From the NCBI RefSeq assembly GCF_016545825.1, contig NC_052618.1, positions 45,020,196-45,084,195 on the forward strand: a stretch of DNA of 64,000 nt, given 5' to 3'. The notes beneath the pieces are model-generated. The model was not told the origin of the DNA. It saw nothing but the letters and a program-made list of their open reading frames with translations, and did no database searches. This DNA is from Eucalyptus grandis. Its lineage: Eukaryota; Streptophyta; Magnoliopsida; Myrtales; Myrtaceae. Positions 23,201 to 35,451 of the stretch are shown here, piece after piece. Each line of letters begins with the position of its first letter. Positions within the stretch are counted from its first letter, which is position 1. Position numbers and translations under genes: made by a program.

Positions 23201-24226
23201 GGACGTAGGCTTGAATCAAGCCGAACCACTATAATCCGAGTGTTTAATTCTCTCTTTCCCTTACTTAGTCTTGCGATTGAATTTTTAACTGTTGCAAATA
23301 CTCTAATTGATATCGTGCAATCTTCGAGAAATTTTAGTATACCTATTCACCCCCCTCTAGGTACTCGTACTAGCTATTTCACCTTTTAATAAATTATGGC
23401 TCAAATCGATATGCTCGAGCTTGCTAAAGTTGTAGAACCAGGGAGGAATAGTAGAATTTATGGAATTGCCTGATCGATCCAGGAATCTTAAAGAAGTGAA
23501 GTTGACGGATAGAGAGTGAGGAAGTTTTTCGAGAGAACAATCCTTCAATTGCAAAGATTGCAGTGAAGAAAGCATATTAATGGAACTAAACCAATCTTTG
23601 GCTTTCCCAAGATAAATGCTAGAGAGGTGAAAGTATTTCAAGGAAGATAATTTCGACACCCATTGAAGGTTATCAGTTGTTAAAGAACCCTTGCCAAACC
23701 TACTAGCAAGATCTAGATATTGCAAGTTGGACAGGTTACCGAGGTGATGAGGTATGTTTCTGTCAAAACCTGCGGATGATAGATTAAGATACTCTAGTCT
23801 CTGGAGAGTACCAAAGAATTGGGGGATTTTTTGCTTGGAAAATTTGTTGAGGCTGAGGTCTAGATATTTGAAATGCTTCAGTTCAGCCAAAGATGCATGG
23901 ATTTTACCTGCCAAGCTGCTCTTATCTGAACATGAGACATATCCGTTGGGGAGGGTCTCACAGAATGGATTACAAAGATCGAGTTTGAAAACATGGCCAC
24001 TCTTTTCGTTGCATTCGACTCCTTTCCACTCACAACAGTCCTTGTTAGTCCATGATAACAAGCGTTTAGAATGGTCGATGAGACCTTGCCTGAATTTCAA
24101 GAGAGCTTCTCTCTCTGTACCAAAGCAGCTCACATTGGCGAAAGCTTCAGAATGGCCAAACTCAAATGATTGAAACACGAGAAGAGTCCACAATATGAGG
24201 GGTGCAAAGGCAGGGGCTGATGCCAT
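20149..24226 (-). pseudogene. RLP2: EIX2/Cf-type LRR receptor-like protein, split by a solo LTR
   Basis: The N-terminal part (24226-23387) encodes a signal peptide, an LRRNT cap (DCCEWKGVEC) and the first LRRs up to YNFSKLEHIDL. A 951-bp solo LTR then interrupts it, and the frame resumes at GTFPRTLFDNNQQ and continues to about 21376. A 4-bp deletion there (relative to RLP3) shifts the frame. The rest encodes further LRRs, a C-terminal cap (NDGLCGARLLKVC) and a membrane helix with GxxxG spacing (YVGLGLGFTIGFLGF). RLP2 alone keeps the in-frame base at SDVGVGPKFPLW that RLP1 and RLP3 lost. The tail reads ITTLRFKRAFQ and then a GTACTT that could be a splice donor; read through, the GA run gives a Ser-Leu repeat. 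Confidence 0.9.
22431..23381 (+). mobile_element. Solo LTR in RLP2
   Basis: The 951-bp insert begins TGTTGGAGAA, ends TAGCTATTTCA, and is flanked by perfect CCTTT duplications (22426-22430 and 23382-23386). RLP1 and RLP3 have uninterrupted coding sequence at this site. It has no internal region, a TATAAA near 22963, a short CTCAAGACT repeat array at 22540-22615, and the conserved CTATTCACCCCCCTCTAGG near its 3' end. It lies antisense to RLP2. Confidence 0.93.
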
Positions 24227-24381
24227 TGCTTTCGATAATATGGGATTAGGAAATGCGGTGTACTTCCTCCGTTTTATGGTGACATGGGTCTTGGGAAGGT
24301 CTTAATTGAACTTCATCAAGAAAAGGACATTACTCGTTTCCTACTTATTTGATTTGGCCATCACTCTCTCTCGATCAACGT

Positions 24382-25255
24382 TGTCACATCCCGAATCCTA
24401 TCAAATAATAACTCAAAATATATCAAATTTTCATCACTTTAAGATGTGAGTTTACAAATTCATAGAATAGATAGCACAACTTATCTCAAAATGCCTACGA
24501 CCAAACAACAAACGTTATTCGAATTGTCAAATTCACGATTCTATCAAATAATCGAGAAACAACGTTAAAATGAAGTAAATTGCTACCTCAACTACAAAAT
24601 GGTTAAACTATGCCTAAATGCTAACAAAACAACTTATACGTACTAACAAATCACATATCCAAAACGATTATTCAAGCCATTCGCAATGCGAAACTTGAAC
24701 GCAAAATCCTAAAATTTTGCTCTAACTAAACCGTTAATTCCAATCAACTTTCACAAAATCTCACGGTTCTACAATGACATAATTTATATTTTCCATGAAA
24801 TCCCGGAGCTCTATAGCTCAAGAATCAAACTTTGCAGCTCAATTTTCACTAAATTTTAACTTTGAGCCATAATTCTGAAAAATACTCTGATTAGATAAAC
24901 GAAGGGCACAAGCACTTACTGGACGTTGCGATATGAAGTCGAATCAGCTTGGCGAAGCGTCTATGGCGTGAATGCGCAAAACCCCCTCTCTTTTCCTTTT
25001 CTTCTTCTTTCCCTTTTTCTCTATCCTTTTCTTTCCGTTTGTGTGGTCTCGGCCGTCGGCCCGTCTTTAAAAGCTGAAGGTGTCCACTATTCCTTGTTTT
25101 TGTTGACTCAGTCAACTTCGTCTTTTTTTTACTTTGATCGAGTCAAAGTCCATATTTACAAATGCGATGAAAGACCGCCATGTTCTGGAGATGCCTTCCG
25201 AGCCAGGACCAACCAATCACCAGAGTGCAGCCAAAAATGCCATCTTCTGCAGGGT
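24382..25255 (-). repeat. LTR-derived fragment upstream of RLP2
   Basis: Homologous to 12137-12900 and 52361-52970. It starts TGTCACATCCCGAATCC and contains the CT-rich tract and TTTTAAAGACGGGC on the minus strand (near 25070), co-oriented with RLP2. The ATG of RLP2 is about 155 bp away. Confidence 0.55.
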
Positions 25256-25280
25256 ATTGGACAGGAGTATTAGAGTCAAT

Positions 25281-25345
25281 GGTCAAAATTTTGATTGATA
25301 AAAACGTGTCAATGGACATGTCGAATCCACTCCTTTCGAGCTCCT
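25281..25345 (-). pseudogene. PLAC8 remnant (end of exon 3 only)
   Basis: Matches the extreme end of PLAC8-B and D (TCAATGGACATGTCGAATCC...), then joins abruptly to sequence homologous to the 3' flank of PLAC8-E. This is what is left of a PLAC8 copy expected upstream of RLP2 in the block order. Confidence 0.6.
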
Positions 25346-26195
25346 AATTGTATTATCGATTTCATCTGGTAGGCGCAGTCTGTGCTTAGAGGTCGATTAA
25401 GTATAAGATCTTTTGGGCAAGTATTGAGTTGTCAACTTATAAATCTTTTCATAGCATTGTTCGATGTGTGATTCTTTCCGTTCGTTCAGTATTTAGTCAA
25501 GGGAATTTTAGTGGACTTGCCATCACCGCTTTCTCCGCAAGACATAAATTGTACCAAACCTAAGTAACATTTAGGATAGATTTCTCTGCTTATTTATCGC
25601 AACTTCTTACCCAGCCTCAAACCTTCCACAACCACAAATGAATCCTTACTCCCATCTGTCGATTTGATAGAGTGCATATGAGTCAAGTCTTCAAAAGAAT
25701 TATCAATCGAGACATCGGGGAGTTAAAGGCGAATGGATGTTGACTTTAGATGCATATAGGCTATGCACACTTTGGCGAACCTAGGAGGCTCATGGCAGCC
25801 TCCACCCCTCATAGGACGAAATATTTTCTATATATGTTATTTAAATGAAAAAATTGCATGTTGCCTCCTTCTCTTAAATTCTCAATTCACCATTGCACGC
25901 ACAAAGTAGGGGTGATCGGTTTCGAGTGAGCAAATTCTCATCATAGAATAAAAAATCGCCCACGAAAAACTAGTTCCACAAACTAGGAATCCGGAACAAT
26001 ACACTAGTTCTTGAACCCACCTGGGAACCGGACTACTAATTTGATTCAAATTCCGAGTGAGTCCATCAAATCGGCTTTGTGATCACCACCACAACCTAGA
26101 TTTTCAAGAACCTGGCTAATAACTTTCAAGAATCTTAATTACTAAGATTTTCAAGACAGCAACAAGGAAACAAGGCACACGAGCAATATCATCAG
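25346..26195. repeat. Duplicate of the PLAC8-E 3' flank
   Basis: Homologous to 34285-35183 (TATTATCG, TTTCAT, TGGTAGGCGCAGTCTGTGCT and onward). Non-coding. It leads into the minisatellite at 26195. Confidence 0.7.
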
Positions 26196-26600
26196 CTCTT
26201 CATCCGATTCGTGTAGAATAGATTGCTCATCATCGATTTGCGTTGTGAGTGGCGAGCAAGGCAGCAAGCCACACAGAGAGAGAGAGAGAGAGCACTACAA
26301 GGCTATGAGAGACAAGCCACCTCTTCATCTAATTCGTGTAGAATAGATAGCTCATCCCACCGATTCGTGTCATGAGCGGTGACCAAGGCTGCGAGCCCAA
26401 GGCAGCAAGGGAGGGAGGGAGAGAGAGAGAGAGAGCTACAAGACTATGAGAGACAAGCCACCTCTTCATCTAATTCGTGTAGAATAGATTGCTCATCCCA
26501 CTGATTCGTGTCATGAGCGGTGACCAAGACTGCGAGCCCGAGGGAGGGAGGGGGAGGAAGGGAGGGAGGGAGGGAGGGAGGGAGCTACGAGCTATGAGAG
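26195..26600. repeat. Minisatellite, ~140-bp unit, about three copies
   Basis: Each unit begins near CTCTTCATC, continues ATTCGTGTAGAATAGAT and CATGAGCGGTGACCAAG, and ends in a GA- or GGGA-rich run followed by CTATGAGAGACAAGCCACC. The third unit decays into a (GGGA)n run at 26540-26582. A single partial unit occurs at 35155-35183. Confidence 0.75.
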
Positions 26601-26639
26601 GCTAAAGGAACTTGCATTATATATATAAAAGTCCAGATG

Positions 26640-28958
26640 AGTGGGTTAATACCTGGAATTGAAAATTGGATCAATATTTACAAGTCCCAATTTATTGTAG
26701 ATCTTGATTCGGTTCTTTTGCATAACCCTAGCACTAAAAGTTAGGTAAACTACACTTTTGCAACATGGGTTTATATGATTCTGTGATTGCACTCTGTGTC
26801 TTGTGCCCAACTTGTCTTTTTATGCATGCTCGCACAAAAAGGATAATGCATGAAAGGATAAGTTAGTCGACGGCCACCACAAGATCACTCCCCCGATCCA
26901 TCGTTGTCGGTCATGCTCACATTCCGATTCACTACCTCAATGCATTGGAACTTTCCTCCATGGCTTGAGTACGAAGTTTTGAGACATTTTAGCATGGTTT
27001 CTTGGCCTGTTTGGCAGCTCATTTAGATATTTTGTATGTGTCGGGCCAATAGAATGAGCGACAAAACATATCGTGCGCATCAGGCAAGATTGGCGGAATA
27101 AACCAAGATTTCCATTCTGCTCTGAAAAATCAAAAGAAGAGTCAAAAGTCAAGAAAAATATAGAGAAAATTATCCAACAAGTCATAAATCTATTGCACTT
27201 TTGTCAATTTAGTTCTAAACCTTTCAATTTTGCCAATTAGATCCTAAATATTTTCACTTCATGCCAATTAAGTCTTAAATATTTTAATTTCTTACAAATT
27301 GAGTCCATCAGGCCAATTTTGGCCAGAAATTACGCGTGAAGCAGTTTTTGGCGACGTGACATTTTTAAAGTAATTTATTGAATTTTTTTTTTTAGTCGAT
27401 CGGTGAGGGTTGGTCGGCAATCCTTGGCCCAGCCCTAGATCCACCCCACCTCGAAAAAAAAAAGCTAAAAAGTAAAAAATCAAAGTTGGCCGGATGTTCT
27501 CAACTAGTCAGAAGTGAAAAGATTTATGACTGAATTGGTAAAATTGAAAGGTTTATAATTAAATTAGTTTTTTGGATAATTTTTTTCCGGAAAATACAAA
27601 ACAGGAACAACGTTTGATTGAAACAGGGTAGAGTTTCTACGTTTGGAAGTCCTGTAGATGACTTTTGCCTACCTGGTGACTTATGCAACGTGCGACTGCG
27701 TGATGTATCACCAATACAAAAGCGACATGTGTATTGTGCATCGGACAAAATTTGACGGAAGAAAACCAAAATAATTCACACCATATGCCAAAAATTAGTG
27801 AAAAAGCCAACATGGAAAACTGTACGAGGCGTATAAATAGCAATAATCGAGGGGGTTGATTTATGACTTCCTGATTGGCTAGCATTTCGGTAAGGGAGAA
27901 GTGACGTGCTCTCTAAAACTCGGGCCTTCCGAGTCCTGGATATATGAAGCAGATGTACCTTGCCTCAATTCGCAACCGTAGGGGATTATGGGCGACTGTG
28001 GTAACGCAAGAGAGCCGCTAGAGTTGGCCGGCCATCCCCAGCCTTTTACTTATTAGAAAAAAAGAAAAAGAAAAAAAAAATCGTGCCCTAATAATGGGAA
28101 GTTTCAACTTCTCTCCAGGATTTGATTTTAAATTAACATCATGCTACCGAAATTCATTAGGAAACAAAAAGACCATGTGCATTGCATTGAAAAAGAATTA
28201 CAAAAGTGAGCGGACCTTGAGAAGACGACATTAACCTCCACAAAAAGTTACGAGTTAATATCACAAAAAAGCATCATATTAGTATATTTATAATAAATTT
28301 ACGTCAAACTAATTTTCATCACAAAATATACCAAATTGGTATACTCTTGATAAATTTATCCAAGATTAATTTTTTTACCTTAAAAACCTCAATCCGATAT
28401 ATTTGTTACAAATTTGCCCTTCATCGATTTCCATTAAATTTGATTAATACCACAAAAATCACAAACTAATATATATGTAAGAAACAATGGGGTAAAATCT
28501 CAAACTGGTATATTAAACTTGTATATCTGTCAATTACCACATGTTATTAAACTCAGCAATTTGAATGTCAAATTTAACGGCAACTAACTGAGAATAAATT
28601 TGTTATAAATATACATGTTTGTAACTTTTTGTAGTAAAAAAATAATTTATGATAAATTTGTCATAGGATTACCAATTTTGAAATCTTTCATAATATTAAC
28701 CCAAAAGTTAACCTTTTGATCTAAAATAGAAGGATTCCTACTCCAATATTGGCGACAACAATATTGAATATTTTTATATAATTTATTAACTAAATGAAAA
28801 ATGTAAAACAATTTAAAAATTTAGGGATGCCATTGTACATTGAGCTATAACTTAGATATAATCTTGAACGAATCAAAAGTTTATAGACTATATTAAAATT
28901 GAATAATGTCATTTTTCGGGATTATATACAAGCACGACGAGGTTTCGCATCGCTTTCC
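26640..28958. other. AT-rich intergenic DNA, no gene recognised
   Basis: Contains stretches of the type 'ATTGAGTCC...AATTTAATCC...' near 27190-27310 and 28745-28890. They resemble the MITE-like element at 7658, but I cannot define their ends. No coding pattern was seen. Confidence 0.4.
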
Positions 28959-29453
28959 CTATGATGCGTGCTCGGCGGGGAACGGTCCACGTTCACTGGT
29001 GTCACGCCCACAGACGACACGTGGAGGACAAAGCTTGGAAGAAAGGACGAAAACTTCTTCGACCCGTTCCTCTCGCCGGGTCAACAGTCTTGCGGTTGAC
29101 TGCGGAGTCCCCGAAGGCCAGCGCCAGCTGTCCCCTTCGCTCGCCAAACACGGCGACGGTGGACCTTTCCCGATGGTTACCCTGATGCCCGAAGGGAGTT
29201 CGAGGGCAAATAATTCACGCCGTTTCGCAAAGCTTTCTCAGTTTCTCTTTTGCTGACGAAACTCGTCTTGCTTTTTGCTCTTCGGTGTGGGGTATAAGTC
29301 TGTACGCATATCAAGGCTTCAGTATCTTCAAGACTTCACTTCTGCTGCATTAGATCTTTGTTCTCGACGCTGAGACATCTACATTCAATTGCTCTTTTGC
29401 CGAGCTCCGGGTCGTTCCATATGCAAAACCCGACGCCCGCCTCGCTGCGAATT
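28959..29453. other. GC-richer non-coding segment cut by an LTR
   Basis: Composition changes sharply from the AT-rich sequence before it. It contains an ACACGTGG G-box-like motif near 29018 and a possible TATA (GGTATAAG) near 29290, and it is truncated at 29454 by an LTR. Short open frames on both strands have no recognisable domain. It could be a promoter or leader fragment of a lost gene. Confidence 0.35.
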
Positions 29454-31498
29454 TGTCACACCCCGATTCTCAAGAAGAAGGGCATGACACGGCCGTCCTT
29501 TTTCCAAAGGACGCAGCATCAACGTAACCAAAATTTCAACCCGATATCAACATATATACATCCACATATATATATTTGACAAAAAGGGGCACTTGGTTAC
29601 AATATCTATATCAGAGTATATCTATAATCACAAACATCAAAATACAAACCTTCTACAAGGACTAACTTATAAACCCATTAACTATTCACAAGTCATACCA
29701 AAAAGTTTCACAACAAAAGTCCTCCCCGAGCGAACGCTCACGCCTACTCGCGACTCGCTGAAAAACCTGAAAAACAAGTAGATGAGAGGAGTGAGCTACC
29801 ACGGCTCAGTGAGTAACACATTTCTTCTAAGCGGATCGAGAAATCACTATGCACATTTAAAACATAACTCAAATACCAAAATACCAATGGTCCAGTCCAT
29901 TAGTTAATCTCATAAAACATGCATCAATGGTCAATTCCATTGATTAATCTCATCAAATTACATCGATTGTCCATTCCATCGATTAAACTCAAATCACACG
30001 TCAATGGTCTACTCCATTGATCAATTCATGCTCAAATGTCTAGCCATGGTCACGCGTAACGCCCGTGACAAGACGACAAGATTCCCCCTTGGCAGTCTCC
30101 ACATATTATTAGCCGGTGGCTCCCCACAAGGATATCCAGAATAGTATGCGCATACCCACACCCTCGGGGTCCACAGAGACGTGAGCACCAACCACCAATC
30201 ATGATATCCGGTAATCCAACGTCGAGAAGGAAGTCATATCACAACTCAAAATTTGATATATAAATATCAAAGCATTCTCCAAAACATTTCGAGATTCTTT
30301 CACAAAGAATTTCACAAATCCTTTTTCAAACAACTATTCAAATCGAAGTCGGAATATAACTCCCTTCGAATAACAAAAATGTTAGTAATAGCTCGATCCT
30401 GTTTAATGCAACAAAATATGCTTTTTATCAACTCATGGAATATATAATCCATCACGTTTCTCAAAACATGAGTTTAAAATACAAAGAAGAAATAGTGTCA
30501 CTCTTTGGGAAAAGCCAAAAATCAACTATGACGTCACACGAACCAACGCATCGGATTCCTAACAATTAACGGAAAATATCAAAAGCCGAGTAAAAAATGA
30601 TATTCTTATAACGACTCGTCTATACTAGGCCTATTAGTCGATAAACGACACCTACGCGCCCCAAAAGTTCACAATTTAGCATAAACCCATCATTTTCAGC
30701 TAGGCACGGCCCATGCGCCAACTTCGTCACGCCATAACTTCCTCCACAAAATTCCGTTTCAAGCCGTCTTATAGTCTTTAGAAAGCTCTCTTAACGTACA
30801 ACAACAACCCCAACTCAGCCGCCCCAAAACAGTACTGGAAATAACAAAAAAAGAGACTCGAAGCCACTGTTCGCTACAGTGACAGATTGCGCCTCCAACT
30901 TCAAAATTCCGTTCTGAACAAACCACAAGCTCAAATCACGATCCGAAAGATGCTATAGCTTCACAACATCCCAAAGTACCATTTCTAAAAAGGTTTACAG
31001 CTAACGACTCAAAAATTGGGCTTCGCCACACAAATTCCCAAGAATTCCGAATTTCGAGCCCTAATTGCGGCAATCGCTTCAAGCAAGTGATTAAAGGCTT
31101 CAATTTCTTACCGGCCTTGCAAAACACAGTTGAGTTGGCTTGATGAGGCATCCGGGTCACGAGCACGCCAAATTTTTCCCTTTTTCCCTTTTTCCTTTCT
31201 CTTCTTTCTCTCTTCTCCCCTGTTTCGCGTCTTCCCTGTTTCTGTTTATGCTCGCTGCTCCTCTTTCTCTCCCTCTTTCTCTCTTTTTAAAGCCCAGCCG
31301 AAGCTTCTTCCACTTTCCTTCAGCCTCCCTTTTTTGACTTTTCAAACTCTTTCTTTTCCTTTTATTTTATTAAAGAGCCCATATGTTACAGAATCATCCC
31401 ATGACCCATGACCAAAGCTACATATAAAGATGTAACGAACGTGGTTTTAAAGAAGAGAATGTAGAGTTAGACCATATATAGTTTGGCCAGCCCTAACA
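29454..31498 (-). mobile_element. LTR (about 2.05 kb) of a retrotransposon, minus orientation
   Basis: On the minus strand it begins TGTTAGGGCTGGCC at 31498, right after the purine tract TTGTGGGAGGAGA (31499-31511), which fits a polypurine tract. It ends ...GGGGTGTGACA at 29454. It has no coding capacity. Its end matches the LTR-derived pieces upstream of the three RLPs. No second LTR or target duplication is in view, so it is a 3' LTR with a truncated internal region. Confidence 0.6.
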
Positions 31499-31511
31499 TC
31501 TCCTCCCACAA

Positions 31512-33110
31512 TCGGTTCCGCTCGAAGCTGTCGGAAACTTCACCGGGAGTCCACAGCGACAACTCCGGTGGTTAAACTCTCGTTCCATGATTTTCGTGAT
31601 CGAAGGCGTGCAGATGATGAGCGAATGCTCATCTAGATGATCGATTCTTTCTCCTTTCAGTCAATTCTTTAGGTTTTAATTCGAGCTAAAAATTTTAGCA
31701 TTGAACATTGATTTTTGGAGCTCCAATTTCTACATCGCAAGGCTCGTCCCAGCAGCCTAGGTCAACAAATTTATCCAGTTCACGTCAGTAACTTCCCTCC
31801 ATCAGCTTGACAGAAAGATGCAGTTGAACAAATAAAAACGTAGTTCATGGTAGTGCGATCAATGAGCGGATTGAATCGGTTAAAAAATTGTTCGACCCAA
31901 ATTGATTAACAAATTTAGCGATAAATACATGTATTGTCCCGTAATACTAATACAAATCCATATTTAATCAAACTTATGAAAAACCGAACTCAACTAGTTA
32001 ATTCACTTTAAGCTTTTTACATATATATGTTATATGGATAAAATCGTTATTTCAACTATAAGATGTTAAAGAATCGGTTTTCAACATTCCATAGAACTGT
32101 CAATACTTATGTTGATTTATAGTGAAGATTTAGAGAATCTTAGTACTTGGTAGTGAATTTATAAAATTACAACAACAAATAACTTGAAGGAATTGAAATT
32201 TTAATTAAATGGAATGTAAGATATTGGATAAAATGATTTATACGGACCATGTTTGCAATGACAAGAACTAACATTAGAATAATATGTAAAAATACCAAAG
32301 CCAAATGGGACCAAAGAAAGATATGCTCCAACAGCTTACTTTTGAAACTTAAAAGATTACTAAAAATAAAAATAAAAATGGGGGGAAAAAAGAAGCCGTT
32401 TTAATATTTAATAAGGTTGAAGTCGGGTCCTTGCGATCAAGACTTTACTGAACTTGAAACAATATGAGGGGTTCGTTATTTTCTCATAGAGAATGAAGAG
32501 ATAGTTATAAAGATAGGTTTGATTTGAGTAAAACACATTTAACATTCATATTAATTTATTTTTGTCATTTTAAACTCATTTATAACTCATTATTTGAATA
32601 TAATTGACCCATGTAATGACTCAACCGATCAAATATAGGTTAAGAAATGGGTCTACAACTTATTTTAACATGTTCAGTTCAAGGGCGTAATTACAAAACG
32701 GTTAAGGGATGTAATCGCATAAACCGAAAGAGTTCAAAGACCTTTGGTGATTTGACTCTCGCACAAGAAGAATTCAAGTAAATTTGCTTTTGTGATTAAA
32801 AATGTTGCAAAATAATGTGGAAGGTAATAGGATCTTACAATTTAGTCAATGTGAAATAATCGGAAAAATAAATAACAAACAATTAACATTATTTGAAATT
32901 ACGTGGTTCAGTCCAAATATTAGTACTTACTTCATAGTGAGAGCCAGTAACAAATAATCTATTGATTGATTAGAAAATAACAGAATTGCAATATCTCATA
33001 AACTTAAAGAACTCACTCAAAATAATCACAGATAAAATTTTGGCAAAGGCACCACGCCCGCAACGGTCTGTAAAATCACGTCCTTCCGCTCGTCATTCCC
33101 GCTTCATCAA
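31512..33110. other. AT-rich DNA, mostly unassigned
   Basis: About 31512-31800 may be the last internal part of the retrotransposon whose LTR ends at 31498. Around 32898-32945 the sequence resembles the ACGTGGTTC...GTCC stretch found in the copia LTR at 870-905, suggesting an old LTR fragment. No gene is recognised. Confidence 0.35.
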
Positions 33111-33242
33111 GAGTGCAACCAGCTTTTGTTTTTTCGTCCTTCTTCGCCCTTTGTGTTTCAATGGACGCCTGCGCATCAATCCCCAAAGCGAAGCGGATCT
33201 CTCAATCTCTGCATTATCTCTTCGCCACCGCAGCCCACCGGC

Positions 33243-34234
33243 GTGAGCTCAACCAGACCCCACTTATGTGGGAGAACACCCTTGCAGCACTGGCTTCTGC
33301 GGCTGTTTCGATGACATCAATAGCTGTAACAGAAATCTGTCTATATCCTCAGCTTCTTCTTCTCCTTTTCGCTTTTACGTATCAAGGAATAAATCCATGC
33401 AATTCCGTGTTGCTTGCAGGCTGCATCACCTTCGGACAGATATCAGAGATCGCAGACAGAGGGGCAACATATGAGTACATAATTTTTGTATCGGTGTCCG
33501 CAAATATGTCAGGTACATGGTTATTTTTCAAATAAGTCCCTGATACAGGTCGAGTTTCGTCTAATGGTGATCGTTTGGGAGGAACTGTAATAATATTGGG
33601 TCACAAATCAAGCCTGCGCATGAAGAACTGTAGTCAAGCAAGTGGAGCGGGTTGGTTAGAGTTCAACATTGGACATGCAATGTCAAATTTTAAGAACTTA
33701 TCCCGATTTGACAACTTATTCAGAAAATATAGGAGATTAATTTTCCCTGTAAGAAAGGCTAATTGATTACCAAAGAACAGACAAAGGCTAATTATATATT
33801 TCTCACTTACTTATCCGAGCTTGGATTGCGGCTTGCCTTATGAATTGTGCAATCTTCACGCTCATCTCCTTGCTGACTTTGTGTACATGCCTCTATTCAT
33901 GCACCTACCGAACCAGACTGAGACGAGGGTTCCGGTTGAAGGAAGATCCGTGCAAGGACTGCTCAGTCCACTGCTGCTGCATGTACTGCGCGCCTTGTCA
34001 AGAGTCCCGAGAGCTCAAGAGCCGCGGATTCAATGTGGCAAAGGGTAAAAGCCCATCCCTTTCAAACATCTTCCTGCTGGATAGCTTCCTAATTGTGTGT
34101 CTACTGGTCTTTTCAAGTGTTGAACAAGTACTGACTTAAAATGGTCGGATTGGTGTGTAGGATGGGAAGGAAAAGCCAGGCAACATAGCGAAGTGGCAAT
34201 GGCTCCAGCGGTGCAAGGCGCTATGAGGCGGTAG
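33243..34234 (+). pseudogene. PLAC8-E pseudogene (short N-terminus subtype)
   Basis: Exons by comparison with PLAC8-F: 33243-33325 (GTG in place of ATG; a frameshift before CSTGFCGCFDDINSC), 33420-33470, 33832-34044 and 34161-34234 (stop TAG). Exon 3 is well preserved: a hydrophobic segment ([19 protein letters not shown]), then [20 protein letters not shown] and [12 protein letters not shown]. Exon 4 gives GWEGKARQHSEVAMAP and the C-terminus. Lesions: lost start, frameshift in exon 1, a 21-bp in-frame deletion between TGCATCACC direct repeats in exon 2 that removes the CPC motif, a GT to AT donor after exon 2, and an AG to GG acceptor before exon 3. Confidence 0.85.
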
Positions 34235-34284
34235 TGTCCAGTGCTGATTGCGGGCAACTTCTTTTTTCTTGGAATAACGTGTCA

Positions 34285-35183
34285 TGGTATTATCGGTTTC
34301 ATTTGGTTGGTGCAGTCTGTGCTAAGAGTTTTGATTAAGTTTATACTATAAGACCTTTGGGTGAGTATTGAGTTGTCAACTTCTGAATCTTTTGATGGCA
34401 GTGTCCAATGTGTGATTCTTCCCATTCGTTCGGTCTCTGTGTCAAGGGAATTTTAATGGAATTGTTGCCGTTGCTCTTTACACGAAACATAAATCGTACC
34501 AAAACTACATAACATTTAGGATTGATTTCTCTATTTATTTATCGCAACTTCTATGCCCGCAAATGACTCCTTGCTCTCATCCATCGATTGGATCGAGTGT
34601 AAATGGGTCAAGTCTTTAAAAAAATTATCAATCGAGACATTTGGGAGCTAAAGGCGAATGGACGTCGACTTTTACGGTCATAAGATTTTCTCACTCCTTA
34701 TGGAACTCGGAGGTAATATTTTCGAATTTAGATATGCGCATATTGACGGACCAAGGAGGCTCATGGTAGCCTCCGCCTACTCCTCCTAGGACGAAATATT
34801 TTCTATATATGTTATTTAAATGAAAATTTTGTCTCTTACCTCAAATTCTCGATTTGCCATTGTACGGACAAAGTAGGGGAGATCAATTCGAAGTGAGTCC
34901 ATTTCCACTCTAGAATAGAGAACCGCCCACAAAGGGTCAGTTCCACAAATTGAGAATCAGGAGCCACCCACTAGTTCCTAGACCCACCTAGGAACCGAAA
35001 TCGCTGATCCACTGTAATTCCTAAGTGAGTCGATGGAACCGGCGTGTGATCACCACCACAACCCAGATTTTCAAGAGTGGGGTTAATCACTTTCATTAGT
35101 AACTAAGATTTTTAGGATGGCAACAAGGAAACAAGGCACCGGCATGATCACCTCTTCATCTTATTTGTGTAGAATAGATTGCA
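34285..35183. repeat. 3' flank of PLAC8-E, duplicated at 25346
   Basis: Non-coding and homologous to 25346-26240. It is cut at 35184 by a 5'-truncated copia fragment. Confidence 0.7.
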
Positions 35184-35451
35184 TTTCTCAATGGAGAGCT
35201 CGAGGAGGAGATTTTTGTTGAACAACCTGAAGGCCTCAGTATCAAAGGGCAAGAAGAGAAGGTATACATATTAAGGAAAGCTCTATATGGACTAAAGCAG
35301 GCTCCAAGAGCTTGGTATGGGAAAATAGACCGATATTTGCAGGATTTTGGCTTTGTAAGAAGCTTGAGTGAGTTCACTCTTTATGTCAAGAGGGTGAATC
35401 GTAGTGTTGTAATTTTTTCACTCTATGTAGATGATTTATTGGTGACGGGGA

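Noticed and set aside
33113..33535. 140-codon open frame as the PLAC8-E protein
   Set aside because: It reads exon 1 in the wrong frame and runs through an intron; the CGCFDDINSC signature is in another frame and the exon structure is set by PLAC8-F.
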